Positions 1 to 8,376 of a stretch of 64,000 nucleotides of DNA are shown here, in pieces (position 1 is the first letter of the stretch; the number at the start of each line of letters is the position of its first letter). Both the position numbers and the translations under genes were made by a program. The stretch comes from Mycobacterium sp. Z3061 (GTDB taxonomy: Bacteria; Actinomycetota; Actinomycetes; Mycobacteriales; Mycobacteriaceae), in the NCBI RefSeq assembly GCF_031583025.1, contig NZ_CP134062.1, forward strand, positions 682,001 to 746,000, read 5' to 3'. Under the pieces are notes generated by a model that ran no database searches, was not told where the DNA came from, and saw only the letters and a program-made list of their open reading frames with translations.

Positions 1-24
1 CGTGTCGCTCTTCGTCATGGTCAT
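1..24 (-). CDS. 5' end of a gene cut by the window start (possibly aldehyde dehydrogenase)
   Basis: Only the first codons lie in the window. On the minus strand an ATG at 24 is preceded by a strong GAGGAGGA ribosome-binding site and opens MTMTKSDT; an in-frame ATG at 18 is an alternative. In M. tuberculosis the gene beside the Rv0224c methyltransferase on this side is Rv0223c, an aldehyde dehydrogenase, so that is the likely identity by synteny. The visible residues do not confirm it. Confidence 0.4.
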
Positions 25-119
25 TGGCCGCTCCTCCTCATCGCTCCGCCCCGCACCGTCGCGAGCAGGCTCATGGGCGCCACCCTACCCAAGGCGGCGC
101 GAGATTAGAACATGTTCCA

Positions 120-899
120 TTATCGGGGCGAGAGGACCAGCACCAGATTGCTCACCGCGAACTCGCGCAGCACCGGTACCGAGGTCAGCCACCAGGCCCA
201 TCGCGGGTGGTACCGAGGGAAAGTCGCGACCGCGCACCCGGTGGCGCGGGCCCAGTCCAGACCGTCCGCGGCGGACACCGCGAACAACGACGATCCGTAG
301 TTGTTCTTGGCCGGACGGCCGTGCCGGCGGGCATACATCGCTGCCGCCCGGTAGCCGCCGAGGTAGTGCGTCAGGCCCATCTCGTGGCCGCCGAACGGGC
401 CCAGCCAGACGGTGTAGGACAGCACCACGAGTCCACCCGGTTTGGTCACGCGCAACATCTCGTTGCCCAGCTGCCACGGCCGCGGCACGTGCTCGGCGAC
501 GTTTGACGACAGGCAGATGTCGACGGAGTCGGCGGCGAACGGCAGTGCCATGCCCGATGCCCGCACCGCGACGCTCGAGCCGTCGCCGGCGACGGGTCCG
601 GCCGCGTGCATTTCCGAAGGGTCGGGCTCGACTCCGATGTAGCGGACGCCGGCTTCGGTGAAGGCCGACGCGAAGTATCCGGGGCCGCCGCCGACGTCGA
701 GCAGTGTGCGACCGGCCAGGGATCCGCCACGCAATCCCCGCCACAGATCGCCCACCATCACCGCGGTGTCGGCGGCCAGCGCCCCGTAGAACCGCCCTGG
801 GTCGGGCTGTTCGTAGCGGAACTCCGACAACAGCCGAACCGACCGGCGCAGGGTCGCCCGTCGCGCGAACAGGTCGGTCGGCTGGACAGGACGGGCCAC
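120..899 (-). CDS. SAM-dependent class I methyltransferase (Rv0224c-like)
   Basis: A 259-aa protein with a Rossmann methyltransferase fold. Motif I reads LLDVGGGPGYFA, followed by an acidic IGVEPDP loop that would contact the ribose of S-adenosylmethionine, and then LPFAADSVDICLSSNVAEH, typical of the Methyltransf_11 family. The substrate is unknown. The open frame runs further upstream to 1004, but that would overlap the lipoprotein gene. The GTG at 899 gives a length close to the roughly 254 aa remembered for Rv0224c and an AGGGTG ribosome-binding site, so it is preferred; GTG at 908 is an alternative. Synteny with the glycosyltransferase at 1919 and the membrane proteins further on suggests envelope polysaccharide or lipid modification, which is an inference. 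Confidence 0.85.
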   Translation of the reverse strand: MARPVQPTDLFARRATLRRSVRLLSEFRYEQPDPGRFYGALAADTAVMVGDLWRGLRGGSLAGRTLLDVGGGPGYFASAFTEAGVRYIGVEPDPSEMHAAGPVAGDGSSVAVRASGMALPFAADSVDICLSSNVAEHVPRPWQLGNEMLRVTKPGGLVVLSYTVWLGPFGGHEMGLTHYLGGYRAAAMYARRHGRPAKNNYGSSLFAVSAADGLDWARATGCAVATFPRYHPRWAWWLTSVPVLREFAVSNLVLVLSPR

Positions 900-927
900 G
901 CGCCACACCCTACGGGCGGGCCGGCGA

Positions 928-1425
928 TCAAGGGCAGGTGAATTGGATGCGGAAGGGTTTCTTGACGTCGTCGTTGTGGGTGTCGAGGCCCCATGAGGTG
1001 CCACCGATGGTGTAGCGCTTGCCGTCCTTGCTCGCCGACGCCTCTCCCTTCTGCGGCGGGTCCATCACGAAAAGCGTGTAACCGACCAGGTTTTGCAGAA
1101 TCACCATGCGCACCCTCGGTGATTCGCGGTTGACGGTCAGCGTGATCTTGACCGCGATGGGTTCTTTGCCGATCGAGATCATCGTCTCCCCGCCGTCGAG
1201 GGCGATGCAGGCGATCTGGCCATCGACTCTGTGCTCCTGACCGTCGACGACCACTTTGGCGTCATTGGTCGCTGCGATGGCGCCGCCCGTATAGGTGACG
1301 GTGGGTCCCCTGACGGTGGGGGAGAAGCTGGTGTGGTTGCACCCGGTCAGACTCGCGCTCAGCGCGACGGCGCCGGCGAGAGCGGCCGCAACTGGGCCGG
1401 CGTGATGTCGGCTGGTCGATGGCAT
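928..1425 (-). CDS. LpqH (19 kDa antigen) family lipoprotein
   Basis: A 165-aa lipoprotein. The N-terminus has a short basic region, a hydrophobic Ala/Leu-rich stretch and a lipobox LTGC with Cys29 as the predicted lipidated residue. The mature part (VTYTGGAIAATNDAKVVVDG..., IACIALDGGETMISIG) resembles the mycobacterial 19 kDa lipoprotein antigen family. Two Cys residues in the mature chain, in IACIA and the terminal FTCP, could form a disulfide. The frame opens at 1482, but the ATG at 1425 follows GAAAGG and starts a proper signal peptide. No family member is remembered between Rv0224c and Rv0225 in M. tuberculosis, so this is probably an accessory or lineage-specific paralogue. It would be exported to the outer face of the membrane. 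Confidence 0.8.
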   Translation of the reverse strand: MPSTSRHHAGPVAAALAGAVALSASLTGCNHTSFSPTVRGPTVTYTGGAIAATNDAKVVVDGQEHRVDGQIACIALDGGETMISIGKEPIAVKITLTVNRESPRVRMVILQNLVGYTLFVMDPPQKGEASASKDGKRYTIGGTSWGLDTHNDDVKKPFRIQFTCP

Positions 1426-1450
1426 CAGAAAGGGCCTTTCGTGCTTTCGC

Positions 1451-1774
1451 CTATCCGCTGCCGGCGGGAGCGCGGTGAGCATGGTGACGGGCGAGGAAGG
1501 CGCCCCAGGATCTGACGTCGGGATATTTTTTGAGCAATGACCGGCGCTGCCGCTCGGTCAGTCCGCCCCACACGCCGTACTCGAACTTGTTGTCGAGCGC
1601 GACGGTCGCACACTCCCATTTGACCGGGCAGTTCCGGCATATCGACGCAGCCTGGCGTTGCTGTGCTCCGTCGACGAACAGCAGTTCGGCGTCCGCGGTC
1701 CGGCACACGGCCCGCGTGCGCCAATCGAGATCGGGTGCGCCGGTGGGCTGAGAGGCCAGCGCGATTTCTGACAC
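1451..1774 (-). CDS. WhiB-family iron-sulfur regulator (WhiB4-like)
   Basis: A 107-aa Wbl protein. Cys24, Cys46, Cys49 and Cys55 form the C-X21-C-X2-C-X5-C ligand set of a [4Fe-4S] cluster. The G(V/I)WGG turn (GVWGG) follows, and then a basic C-terminal segment for DNA or sigma-factor contact. The segment ALDNKFEYGVWGGLTERQRRSLLKK is written in pieces here as ALDNK, GVWGG and TERQRR, which resemble WhiB4 most. The GTG at 1774 is preceded by GAAAGGGG. Wbl proteins sense O2 or NO through the cluster and usually act with the primary sigma factor. The gene lies 25 bp upstream of the lipoprotein gene on the same strand and may be cotranscribed with it. It is probably a paralogue rather than the canonical whiB4. 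Confidence 0.85.
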   Translation of the reverse strand: MSEIALASQPTGAPDLDWRTRAVCRTADAELLFVDGAQQRQAASICRNCPVKWECATVALDNKFEYGVWGGLTERQRRSLLKKYPDVRSWGAFLARHHAHRAPAGSG

Positions 1775-1918
1775 GATTTGCCCCTTTCTGAGCGTGCCGA
1801 GGTCAACGTCTGACTCATATGATACATGAACGCATCAGATGCTAGAGCGACTTGAGTTGTTCGGCGGTACCCACCGGCGGCTGATGGGTATGCCACGCGC
1901 CCGTTAGGCTGGTCCTCG

Positions 1919-3073
1919 ATGTCTGACCTGCGATCCGTCCTGCTGCTGTGCTGGCGCGATACCGGGCATCCGCAGGGCGGTGGCAGCGAGACCTACCTGC
2001 AGCGCATCGGGGCACAGCTGGCCGGCGCCGGCGTCGCCGTCACCCTGCGCACCGCCCGCTATCCGGGCTCCGCGCGGCACGAGGTCGTCGACGGCGTCCG
2101 CATCAGCCGCGCCGGCGGGCCGTACACCGTGTACATCTGGGCGATGCTGGCCATGGCGCTGGCCAAACTCCGGATAGGCACGCTGCGTCACGTCAAACCC
2201 GACGTCGTCGTCGACACGCAGAACGGAATACCGTTCCTGGCCCGGCTGATCTACGGCAGGCGGGCGGTGGTCCTGGTGCATCACTGCCACCGCCAGCAGT
2301 GGCCGGTCGCGGGCCCGGTGCTGTCCCGGGTCGGCTGGTTCGTCGAGTCGACGTTGTCCCCGCGGCTGCACCGAGGGAACCAATACGTCACGGTGTCACT
2401 GCCGTCCGCGCGGGACCTGGTGACGCTCGGGGTGGACGGCGAGCGCATTGCCGTGGTGCGCAACGGTCTTGATGAGGCACCGACGCAGACGTTGTCCGGC
2501 CCGCGGTCGGCCGCGCCCCGCGTGGTGGTGTTGTCGCGGCTGGTGCCACACAAGCAGATCGAGGACGCGCTGGACGCAATCGCCGACCTGCGCTCCCGCA
2601 TCCCCGGTCTGCACCTCGACGTCGTCGGCGGCGGATGGTGGCGCGAGCGGCTCGTCGAGCACGTGCAGCAGCGCGGCATCGCCGACGCTGTCACCTTCCA
2701 CGGCCACGTCGACGACGTCACCAAACACCATGTGCTGCAGAGTTCTTGGGTGCAGGTGCTGCCGTCGCGCAAGGAGGGGTGGGGCCTGGCGGTGGTCGAG
2801 GCGGGCCAGCACGGCGTGCCGACCATCGGATACCGATCCTCCGGCGGTCTGTCCGACTCGATCATCGACGGGGTCACCGGCGTCCTGGTGGACGACCGCG
2901 CCGAGTTGGTCGACCGGCTCGAACAGCTGTTGTCCGACGAGGTGCTACGTGAGCAGCTGGGTGCGAAGGCGCAGGTGCGCAGTGCCGAATTCTCCTGGCG
3001 GCAGAGCGCCGAAGCGCTGCGCCTGGTCCTGGACGCGGTTCGGGCGGGACAGGACGTCAGCGGCGTCCTGTGA
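1919..3073 (+). CDS. GT4-family glycosyltransferase (Rv0225-like)
   Basis: A 384-aa GT-B fold glycosyltransferase. The N-terminal half carries the acceptor loop DTGHPQGGGSETYLQ typical of mycobacterial GT4 enzymes. The C-terminal half has VVLSRLVPHKQIEDAL, where a sugar-nucleotide donor would bind, and the EX7E motif region (KEGWGLAVVEAGQHGVPTIG). GT4 enzymes retain anomeric configuration and use NDP- or GDP-sugars; the donor and acceptor here cannot be read from sequence. The length matches the 384 aa remembered for Rv0225. The gene is divergent from the whiB-like gene, and neighbouring genes point to cell-envelope glycan assembly. Confidence 0.88.
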   Translation: MSDLRSVLLLCWRDTGHPQGGGSETYLQRIGAQLAGAGVAVTLRTARYPGSARHEVVDGVRISRAGGPYTVYIWAMLAMALAKLRIGTLRHVKPDVVVDTQNGIPFLARLIYGRRAVVLVHHCHRQQWPVAGPVLSRVGWFVESTLSPRLHRGNQYVTVSLPSARDLVTLGVDGERIAVVRNGLDEAPTQTLSGPRSAAPRVVVLSRLVPHKQIEDALDAIADLRSRIPGLHLDVVGGGWWRERLVEHVQQRGIADAVTFHGHVDDVTKHHVLQSSWVQVLPSRKEGWGLAVVEAGQHGVPTIGYRSSGGLSDSIIDGVTGVLVDDRAELVDRLEQLLSDEVLREQLGAKAQVRSAEFSWRQSAEALRLVLDAVRAGQDVSGVL

Positions 3074-3082
3074 AGCGGGCGC

Positions 3083-3868
3083 CTACGCGGTCGCGGCAGC
3101 GGGTTCTTCGACGCGCCGCGCTGATGCCGAGATCAGCGACGGCATGGTGAATGCCCGGCCCCGCACCCAGCTCATCGCCGCGACGGTCGCGCAGAGCGCC
3201 GCCGGCACCAGCAGGGCATAACCCTCGAGCGAAGTGCCCATCAACAGGCCGGCGGCGCCGCCCCCGAGGAACAGGACGAGAGTCAGCGACAGGACCGCCG
3301 CCTTCCACTTCTCGATGCCCTGCCGGCGGGCGCGGCCGAGCATCAGCCCCAGATCGGTCACCGTGCCGGTGAAGTGGGTGGTACGAATCGCCATCCCGCG
3401 GAAGCTCGACGTCAGTCCGTTCTGCAGTCCGAGGGCCGCGGCGGCGAACATCGCCTGCACCGCGGTCTGCTCGACTCCGAGCGCCTCGATGCCAGCCCTG
3501 ACCTGCGTTTCTTCCACACCGAGCGCGGCGAGTATCAGCAAGGTCGCCTCGACGGTCAGCACCGTCGCATGCCGCGGGCCCGGTAGGTGGTGGCTGTTGC
3601 CGAGTATGGCCCCGGCGGTGATGGCGCCGCCCCAGAATCCCATCAGGATCGCCGCCAGGATGTGGCCCTCGTAGAGCAACGGGTTGGCGGTGTTCATGCC
3701 GAGTTGGGTGGTCACCGCAGTGAGGTTGCCGACCGGAAAGGCCAGCAGCAGCAGGGCTACCGCGTTGACGAAGCCGGCGACGAACGCCAGGACGCCGCTG
3801 TAGCCGAGCAACACTCCCTGCGCTCGCTTGCCCGACGATTCGGGTCGAGTGGTGCGGTCGAGTGGCAT
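3083..3868 (-). CDS. DUF1275 (YoaK-family) membrane protein
   Basis: A 261-aa integral membrane protein. The family signature is visible: GYSGVLAFVAGFVNAVALL near the N-terminus, GNLTAVTTQLG, and ALGLQNGLTSSFRGMAIRTTHFTGTVTDLG in the second half, here cited by its QNGLTS and THFTGT cores. Several hydrophobic helices alternate with short loops. The family has no firm biochemical role. The ATG at 3868 has a GAAGGA ribosome-binding site. It is not part of the remembered M. tuberculosis order between Rv0225 and Rv0226c, so it appears to be an insertion. Its AT-richer promoter region supports a different history from its neighbours, though weakly. Confidence 0.85.
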   Translation of the reverse strand: MPLDRTTRPESSGKRAQGVLLGYSGVLAFVAGFVNAVALLLLAFPVGNLTAVTTQLGMNTANPLLYEGHILAAILMGFWGGAITAGAILGNSHHLPGPRHATVLTVEATLLILAALGVEETQVRAGIEALGVEQTAVQAMFAAAALGLQNGLTSSFRGMAIRTTHFTGTVTDLGLMLGRARRQGIEKWKAAVLSLTLVLFLGGGAAGLLMGTSLEGYALLVPAALCATVAAMSWVRGRAFTMPSLISASARRVEEPAAATA

Positions 3869-3915
3869 CAGATTCCTTCAGGGCGCGGCGGTCGTCGTCA
3901 CTACCTAAAGAAGGC

Positions 3916-3943
3916 TATATAGCGAAATCTGCTTCATCAATAA
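3916..3943 (-). promoter_or_regulatory. Candidate SigA-type promoter for the DUF1275 gene
   Basis: On the minus strand TTATTG (3943-3938) and TATATA (3921-3916) are separated by 16 bp. They lie about 50 bp upstream of the ATG at 3868, inside the most AT-rich stretch of the first 10 kb. This is a consensus match only. Confidence 0.4.
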
Positions 3944-4008
3944 GTTTTCGTATGAATTTGGCCAGAAGGCGGACCGGCACAGGAGCTGAAACGCATTGTC
4001 GCCGTAAC

Positions 4009-5724
4009 TCATTGGTGATCTGGACCACGCACCCTGGCGCGTCGTGCGGCTGTCGTTTGCAACGCCAACCCCGCACCGCCGGCCACCAGCAGTGCGAGCC
4101 ACGCGAGATGCGCCAGCACCACAGGCCGGCGGCCGGAGGCGGCGGCGGTGGTGCCGCCGATCCGGAACAGTGTGATGTCGACGTCCCGGTAGGCCGGTGT
4201 CAGACCGGCAATGGAGCGTGCGCTGGCACCCATGTCGCCGGGGCTGCCCGACTCGACCGCCAGCCATGCCACCCCCGCCTTCGAAAGGGCGTCGGCCAGC
4301 CTCGAGGGCTCCTCTCCTGACAGCAGTAGCCGCTGCACGTCCCGGGCATGATCGCCCTCTCCCGGCACGGTGACTCCCGAGATCACCAGGTCGCCTGTGG
4401 TCAACACGTCGGCACGGACCCAGCGCGGCAGCGGGTCGAGCACCGGTGCCGCCCCCGACCAGGCGAAGTGCCGCATGGTGCCGGCCGGTAACACCGCTAC
4501 CGGGCCGGGTTCGGCGTTGATCCTGGCTGCCACCTCCGTCCATCCGGACGGATAGCGCACCGGCTCGACCCTGCCCCACACCCCCCAGGCCAGATCCGGC
4601 AACACCAACACCAGAGCCACGCAGCACGCCACCGCGGTGACCGCCGACGGCAACCATCGTCGCAGTGTCACCACCGCGCCCGCGGCCGCCACGGCGTAGC
4701 CGGGCATGGCCAGCGCCACCCACTTCTGTCCGTCGCGCAACACGCCCAGACCCGGCACTGCATCCACCGCGGTACGCAGCACGTGCAATCCGGGGACGGT
4801 CGCCAGCGCGGCCGGCACCACCACGGCCACCGCCGCCAGCGCCAGTAAGGGGACCGCGGCCCTCAGGCGGACTACGCGGGGCAATCCCGCCGCCACCAGC
4901 CCCAGCAGCACGACAACCGCCGGCACCGCGAAAAGCGTTGTCCGCGAGTCGGGAACTGCCGCACCGTTCCAGATCCCGCCCAGTCCGGCCAGGCTGAACA
5001 GGGTGCCCAGACCGGGCTCGGCGCGGGGCGCGAAGGCGTCGACGCCGGCGCCGTTGCCCACGCTCAACGAGGAACCGACCAGCGACGCCGTCAGCCACGG
5101 CAGCGCGCCGACCACCGAGAAACCCAAGGACACCCCCGCGCAGAGCCAACGGGGCCGTCCCGTCCCGGGAGCGGCCACACACACCAGCGCGACCGTCGCG
5201 GCGAGGATCAGCCCGGTCGGCGTCAGTCCCGCCAGCGCGATCCAGAAAGCCAGGCTGAAGAACCCACCCCCGTCGCGCAACCCCAGCATTGCCGTCGCCA
5301 CCCACGGCAGGCAGCCATAGCCGACGAGCAGGCTCCAGTGGCCCTGCAGAAGCCGCTCTGCGACATACGGATTCCAGATCGCCAGGGTGATCGCGACGAA
5401 CTGGCCGCCGGCCCCGGCATCGGGCAGCACCGCCGCGACCAACCGCGCCGCACCCCAGCCGGCCAGCCACAACCCCAGGACCAGCAGCGCCTTGACCAAC
5501 ACGCCGCCGTCTAGGACGTGTGAGGCCAGCGCCACCGCGAAGTCCTGCGGCGTCGCGCGCGGCGCCGCGGTCAACCCGAGCGCGGTGTCGGACAGGTAGG
5601 ACCGCGGGGTTGACACCGCGTCGCGCAGCAACAGATAGCCGGGCGCCAACAGTGGTCCGACCACCAGTAGTGCCAGTGCCAGGGCGTACGCCGGCCGGGC
5701 CACCCGGGCCATTCTGGCCCGCAT
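4009..5724 (-). CDS. Large polytopic membrane protein, GT-C-like (Rv0226c-like)
   Basis: A 571-aa protein with many hydrophobic helices, one near the N-terminus (YALALALLVVGPLLAPGYLLL), more through residues 80-390, and a last one near the C-terminus (LAHLAWLALLVAGGAGLAL). Between them lies an extracytoplasmic-looking C-terminal region of about 150 residues. This layout is that of GT-C fold or related polyprenyl-phosphate-sugar-dependent enzymes, but no catalytic motif is secure. It corresponds in position and size to Rv0226c (about 576 aa). It starts 10 bp after the stop of the DUF3068 gene, so the two are probably one operon. A role in arabinogalactan, lipomannan or lipoarabinomannan assembly is inferred from context. 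Confidence 0.82.
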   Translation of the reverse strand: MRARMARVARPAYALALALLVVGPLLAPGYLLLRDAVSTPRSYLSDTALGLTAAPRATPQDFAVALASHVLDGGVLVKALLVLGLWLAGWGAARLVAAVLPDAGAGGQFVAITLAIWNPYVAERLLQGHWSLLVGYGCLPWVATAMLGLRDGGGFFSLAFWIALAGLTPTGLILAATVALVCVAAPGTGRPRWLCAGVSLGFSVVGALPWLTASLVGSSLSVGNGAGVDAFAPRAEPGLGTLFSLAGLGGIWNGAAVPDSRTTLFAVPAVVVLLGLVAAGLPRVVRLRAAVPLLALAAVAVVVPAALATVPGLHVLRTAVDAVPGLGVLRDGQKWVALAMPGYAVAAAGAVVTLRRWLPSAVTAVACCVALVLVLPDLAWGVWGRVEPVRYPSGWTEVAARINAEPGPVAVLPAGTMRHFAWSGAAPVLDPLPRWVRADVLTTGDLVISGVTVPGEGDHARDVQRLLLSGEEPSRLADALSKAGVAWLAVESGSPGDMGASARSIAGLTPAYRDVDITLFRIGGTTAAASGRRPVVLAHLAWLALLVAGGAGLALQTTAARRARVRGPDHQ

Positions 5725-5734
5725 CGTCGCCGCG

Positions 5735-6994
5735 CTAAGTCCGTTCGGTCGGCGGCTCAGGGTCCGGCGGATCCTTGGGCGGATCCAACTCCGGCGGGCC
5801 CGGATCGTCTTCGTGCAGATCCGGTCGCTGGGTGGGAATCTTCTCGGTCTCCGCTTCCGCGCCTGGGGTCGGCGGTTCCAGCCCGGCGCGGCGCAGGAAG
5901 TCCGTGTCGTCGCGGTCCAGGCTGGGGTCGGTCAGCGCACTCTCGGTGCGCAGGCTGAACGAGGCGAGCACCCCGCCGCCGATCAGGGCGATCAGACCGA
6001 TCGCGGTGAACGTGATCGGCAGCACCCGCGACCACAGCGCCACCCGGTCGCGCTCGTCGCGCGCGGAGTTGACCTGCGACTCCACCGTCTCCTGGGTCGA
6101 GGTGAGCTTGTAGTCGACCAGCGTCACCTCGGGTTTGAGCCCGTCGCGGGCGTAGTAGTGGTGGGCCTGCTCGGTTTCCTTGACGATCGTCCCGGACACC
6201 GGGTCGACCCAGAAGGTGCGCTTCGCGGTGTAGTAGCGGGTCATGGTGATCTGCTCGTTCGGCTCCCCGGGCACGCCCCACATCGACGCGCTCGTGGTGA
6301 TCTTGCCGTCCTCGTTGCCGCCGTACAGCGACGGATAGGTGATCGGAGCCACCGGCTTGCCCTCGCTGTTGACGCCCACGTTCTGCGTGAACCGGTAGGT
6401 GCTCAGACCGTTGACGTCCTCCTGGCCGTCATAGTTGGCATCGAACGGCTTCTGGGCGATCGGGTCGAAATAGGGGTACGTCTTGCGCTCGGTGTTGAAC
6501 GGGAAGCGGTAGGCCAGGCCCTCGTGGCGCAACGGCATCGCGGTCGGCGGGTTCTCGTCGCCGATGCCGCGCGGCTTCTGCACGTATCCGCCCGGGTGCG
6601 AGTCGTCGGACACCGCCATCGCGGTCTTGCGGTTGATGGTGACGGTGTCGACGATGGCCAGCATCAACCCGCTGTCCTTCTGCTTGTCGCTGCGCCGCAC
6701 CGACGATCCGACCTGCAGGGTGACCACGTCGGCATTGGCGGGCGCTTCGACACTGATCTGCTGCTGGGACACCAGAGGAACGTTCTGGTTGACGACGACC
6801 CGGTCGGTGGACAGCGAAGCCGCGTCGATGGCGGTTCCGTTGCCCTCGCTGATCAGCGTCGCGTCCAGATTGAGCGGGATCTTGGCGATCCTGCTGCTGG
6901 TATAGGTCGACAACAACAACGCGGCGATCAGCAGTGCGGCTCCGAGACCGATAGTTCCGCATGCGGCGATGCGCAACATGACTGCTCGGTTCAC
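5735..6994 (-). CDS. DUF3068 membrane protein implicated in LM/LAM maturation (Rv0227c-like)
   Basis: A 419-aa protein with an N-terminal transmembrane helix, a large extracytoplasmic domain (residues about 35-340, with NTERKTYPYFDP and FWVDPVSGTIVKETEQAHHY cores), a second helix (ITFTAIGLIALIGGGVL) and an acidic, Pro-rich cytoplasmic tail. This is the DUF3068 family. The M. smegmatis and Corynebacterium members have been reported as required for lipomannan maturation and lipoarabinomannan synthesis. The frame stays open far upstream to 8329, but GTG at 6994 has a near-perfect AAGGAGGT ribosome-binding site 9 bases away and gives the family length. It is divergently oriented to the acyltransferase and upstream of the Rv0226c-like gene. 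Confidence 0.9.
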   Translation of the reverse strand: MNRAVMLRIAACGTIGLGAALLIAALLLSTYTSSRIAKIPLNLDATLISEGNGTAIDAASLSTDRVVVNQNVPLVSQQQISVEAPANADVVTLQVGSSVRRSDKQKDSGLMLAIVDTVTINRKTAMAVSDDSHPGGYVQKPRGIGDENPPTAMPLRHEGLAYRFPFNTERKTYPYFDPIAQKPFDANYDGQEDVNGLSTYRFTQNVGVNSEGKPVAPITYPSLYGGNEDGKITTSASMWGVPGEPNEQITMTRYYTAKRTFWVDPVSGTIVKETEQAHHYYARDGLKPEVTLVDYKLTSTQETVESQVNSARDERDRVALWSRVLPITFTAIGLIALIGGGVLASFSLRTESALTDPSLDRDDTDFLRRAGLEPPTPGAEAETEKIPTQRPDLHEDDPGPPELDPPKDPPDPEPPTERT

Positions 6995-7204
6995 GTTGCT
7001 GTGACCTCCTTCTGGTCCATCAGTTCGTCCGGGGCACACCGGTCGCGACCCGCTTTGACCTGACCAAGCAGCGAGGCAAACCCGTTTGACCCTAACAGCA
7101 GAATGTCGTGCCCCGGTGGACGAACCTAGGCCCCAATGTACGGACGGGATGCGGGCCCAGGTGTACCCGCTGCCGCCGCGAACACGCACAGGCAGACTGG
7201 GACC

Positions 7205-8371
7205 GTGACTGAGGACCAGGAGGTAGGCGGCACCCGCAGCTTCCTGCCCGCGGTCGAGGGCATGCGTGCCTGCGCGGCCATCGGCGTGGTCGTCACCCAC
7301 GTCGCCTTTCAGACGGGACACTCCAGCGGGGTCGACGGCCGGCTGTTCGGCCGGTTCGACCTGGCTGTCGCGGTGTTCTTCGCGTTGTCGGGCTTTCTGC
7401 TGTGGCGCGGACACGCGGCCGCGGAACGCGATCTCAAACCTCGCCCGCGCACCGGTCACTACCTGCGCTCGCGGGTGGTCCGCATCATGCCCGCCTACCT
7501 GGTGGCGGTGGTGGTGATCCTGACCCTGCTGCCGGACTCCAACCACGCCAGCCTGACGGTCTGGCTGGCCAACCTGACGCTCACCCAGATCTATGTGCCC
7601 CTGACCCTGACCGGCGGCCTCACCCAGATGTGGAGCCTGTCGGTCGAGGTGACCTTCTATCTGGCGCTGCCGATCCTGGCCTGGCTGGGCCGGCGGATTC
7701 CGGTCGGGGCGCGGCTGCCCGCGATCGCTGCGCTGGGCGCGCTCAGCTGGGCGTGGGGCTGGCTGCCGCTGGCCGTGCTCGGCGGCGGGCCCGGCGCCAA
7801 CCCCCTGAACTGGCCGCCGGCCTACTTCTCCTGGTTCGCCGCGGGAATGGTGCTGGCCGAGTTGGTGCACAGCCGGTTCGGGTGGGTGCACCGGCTGGCC
7901 CGCCACCGCGTCGCGATGGCGGCGATCGCGGTGGCGGCCTACCTGGTGGCGGCGTCGCCGCTGGCCGGGCCGGCGGGCCTGGTGCCCAGCAGCGCCGCCC
8001 AATTCTCGGTGAAGACCGCGATGGGTTCGGTGGTGGCGTTCGCGCTGCTGGCGCCGCTGGTGCTGGACCGGCCCGACACCCCCCACCGACTGCTGGGCAG
8101 CACGCTCATGGTCACGCTTGGCCGCTGGTCGTACGGCCTGTTCATCTGGCATCTCGCCGCACTGGACATGGTGTTCCCGGTGCTTGGCATCTTCGCCTTC
8201 AACGGCCACATGCCGACCGTGCTGGCGCTGACCCTGCTCTTCGGCATCGCGATAGCCGCGGTGAGCTACGCCCTGGTCGAGTCGCCGTGCCGGGAAGCGT
8301 TGCGGCGCTGGGAGAAACGGGAAAAGCACGCAGAGGACGCCGACACCGAAGCGGACGCTGTCGCGCCCTGA
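7205..8371 (+). CDS. Acyltransferase 3 family membrane protein (Rv0228-like)
   Basis: A multi-helix O-acyltransferase of the Acyl_transf_3/OafA type. Just after the start, the family hallmark FLPAVEGMRACAAIGVVVTH places the conserved Arg and the catalytic-type His of helix 1. RVVRIMPAY and MWSLSVEVTFYLALP are the other signature blocks. These enzymes transfer acyl groups across the membrane to sugars of envelope glycoconjugates. The frame opens at ATG 7136, but GTG 7205 starts 14 residues before the conserved block and is preferred (388 aa). The longer form would be 411 aa, so the start is uncertain. It is divergent from the DUF3068 gene. A role in succinylating or otherwise acylating an envelope glycan is an inference. 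Confidence 0.87.
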   Translation: MTEDQEVGGTRSFLPAVEGMRACAAIGVVVTHVAFQTGHSSGVDGRLFGRFDLAVAVFFALSGFLLWRGHAAAERDLKPRPRTGHYLRSRVVRIMPAYLVAVVVILTLLPDSNHASLTVWLANLTLTQIYVPLTLTGGLTQMWSLSVEVTFYLALPILAWLGRRIPVGARLPAIAALGALSWAWGWLPLAVLGGGPGANPLNWPPAYFSWFAAGMVLAELVHSRFGWVHRLARHRVAMAAIAVAAYLVAASPLAGPAGLVPSSAAQFSVKTAMGSVVAFALLAPLVLDRPDTPHRLLGSTLMVTLGRWSYGLFIWHLAALDMVFPVLGIFAFNGHMPTVLALTLLFGIAIAAVSYALVESPCREALRRWEKREKHAEDADTEADAVAP

Positions 8372-8376
8372 CGCCG

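Noticed and set aside
5735..8329. An 864-aa minus-strand open frame covering the DUF3068 gene and the acyltransferase gene
   Set aside because: Only the DUF3068 part has protein-like sequence. The upstream half is antisense to the acyltransferase and is Arg/Gln/His-rich as expected for a GC-rich shadow frame.
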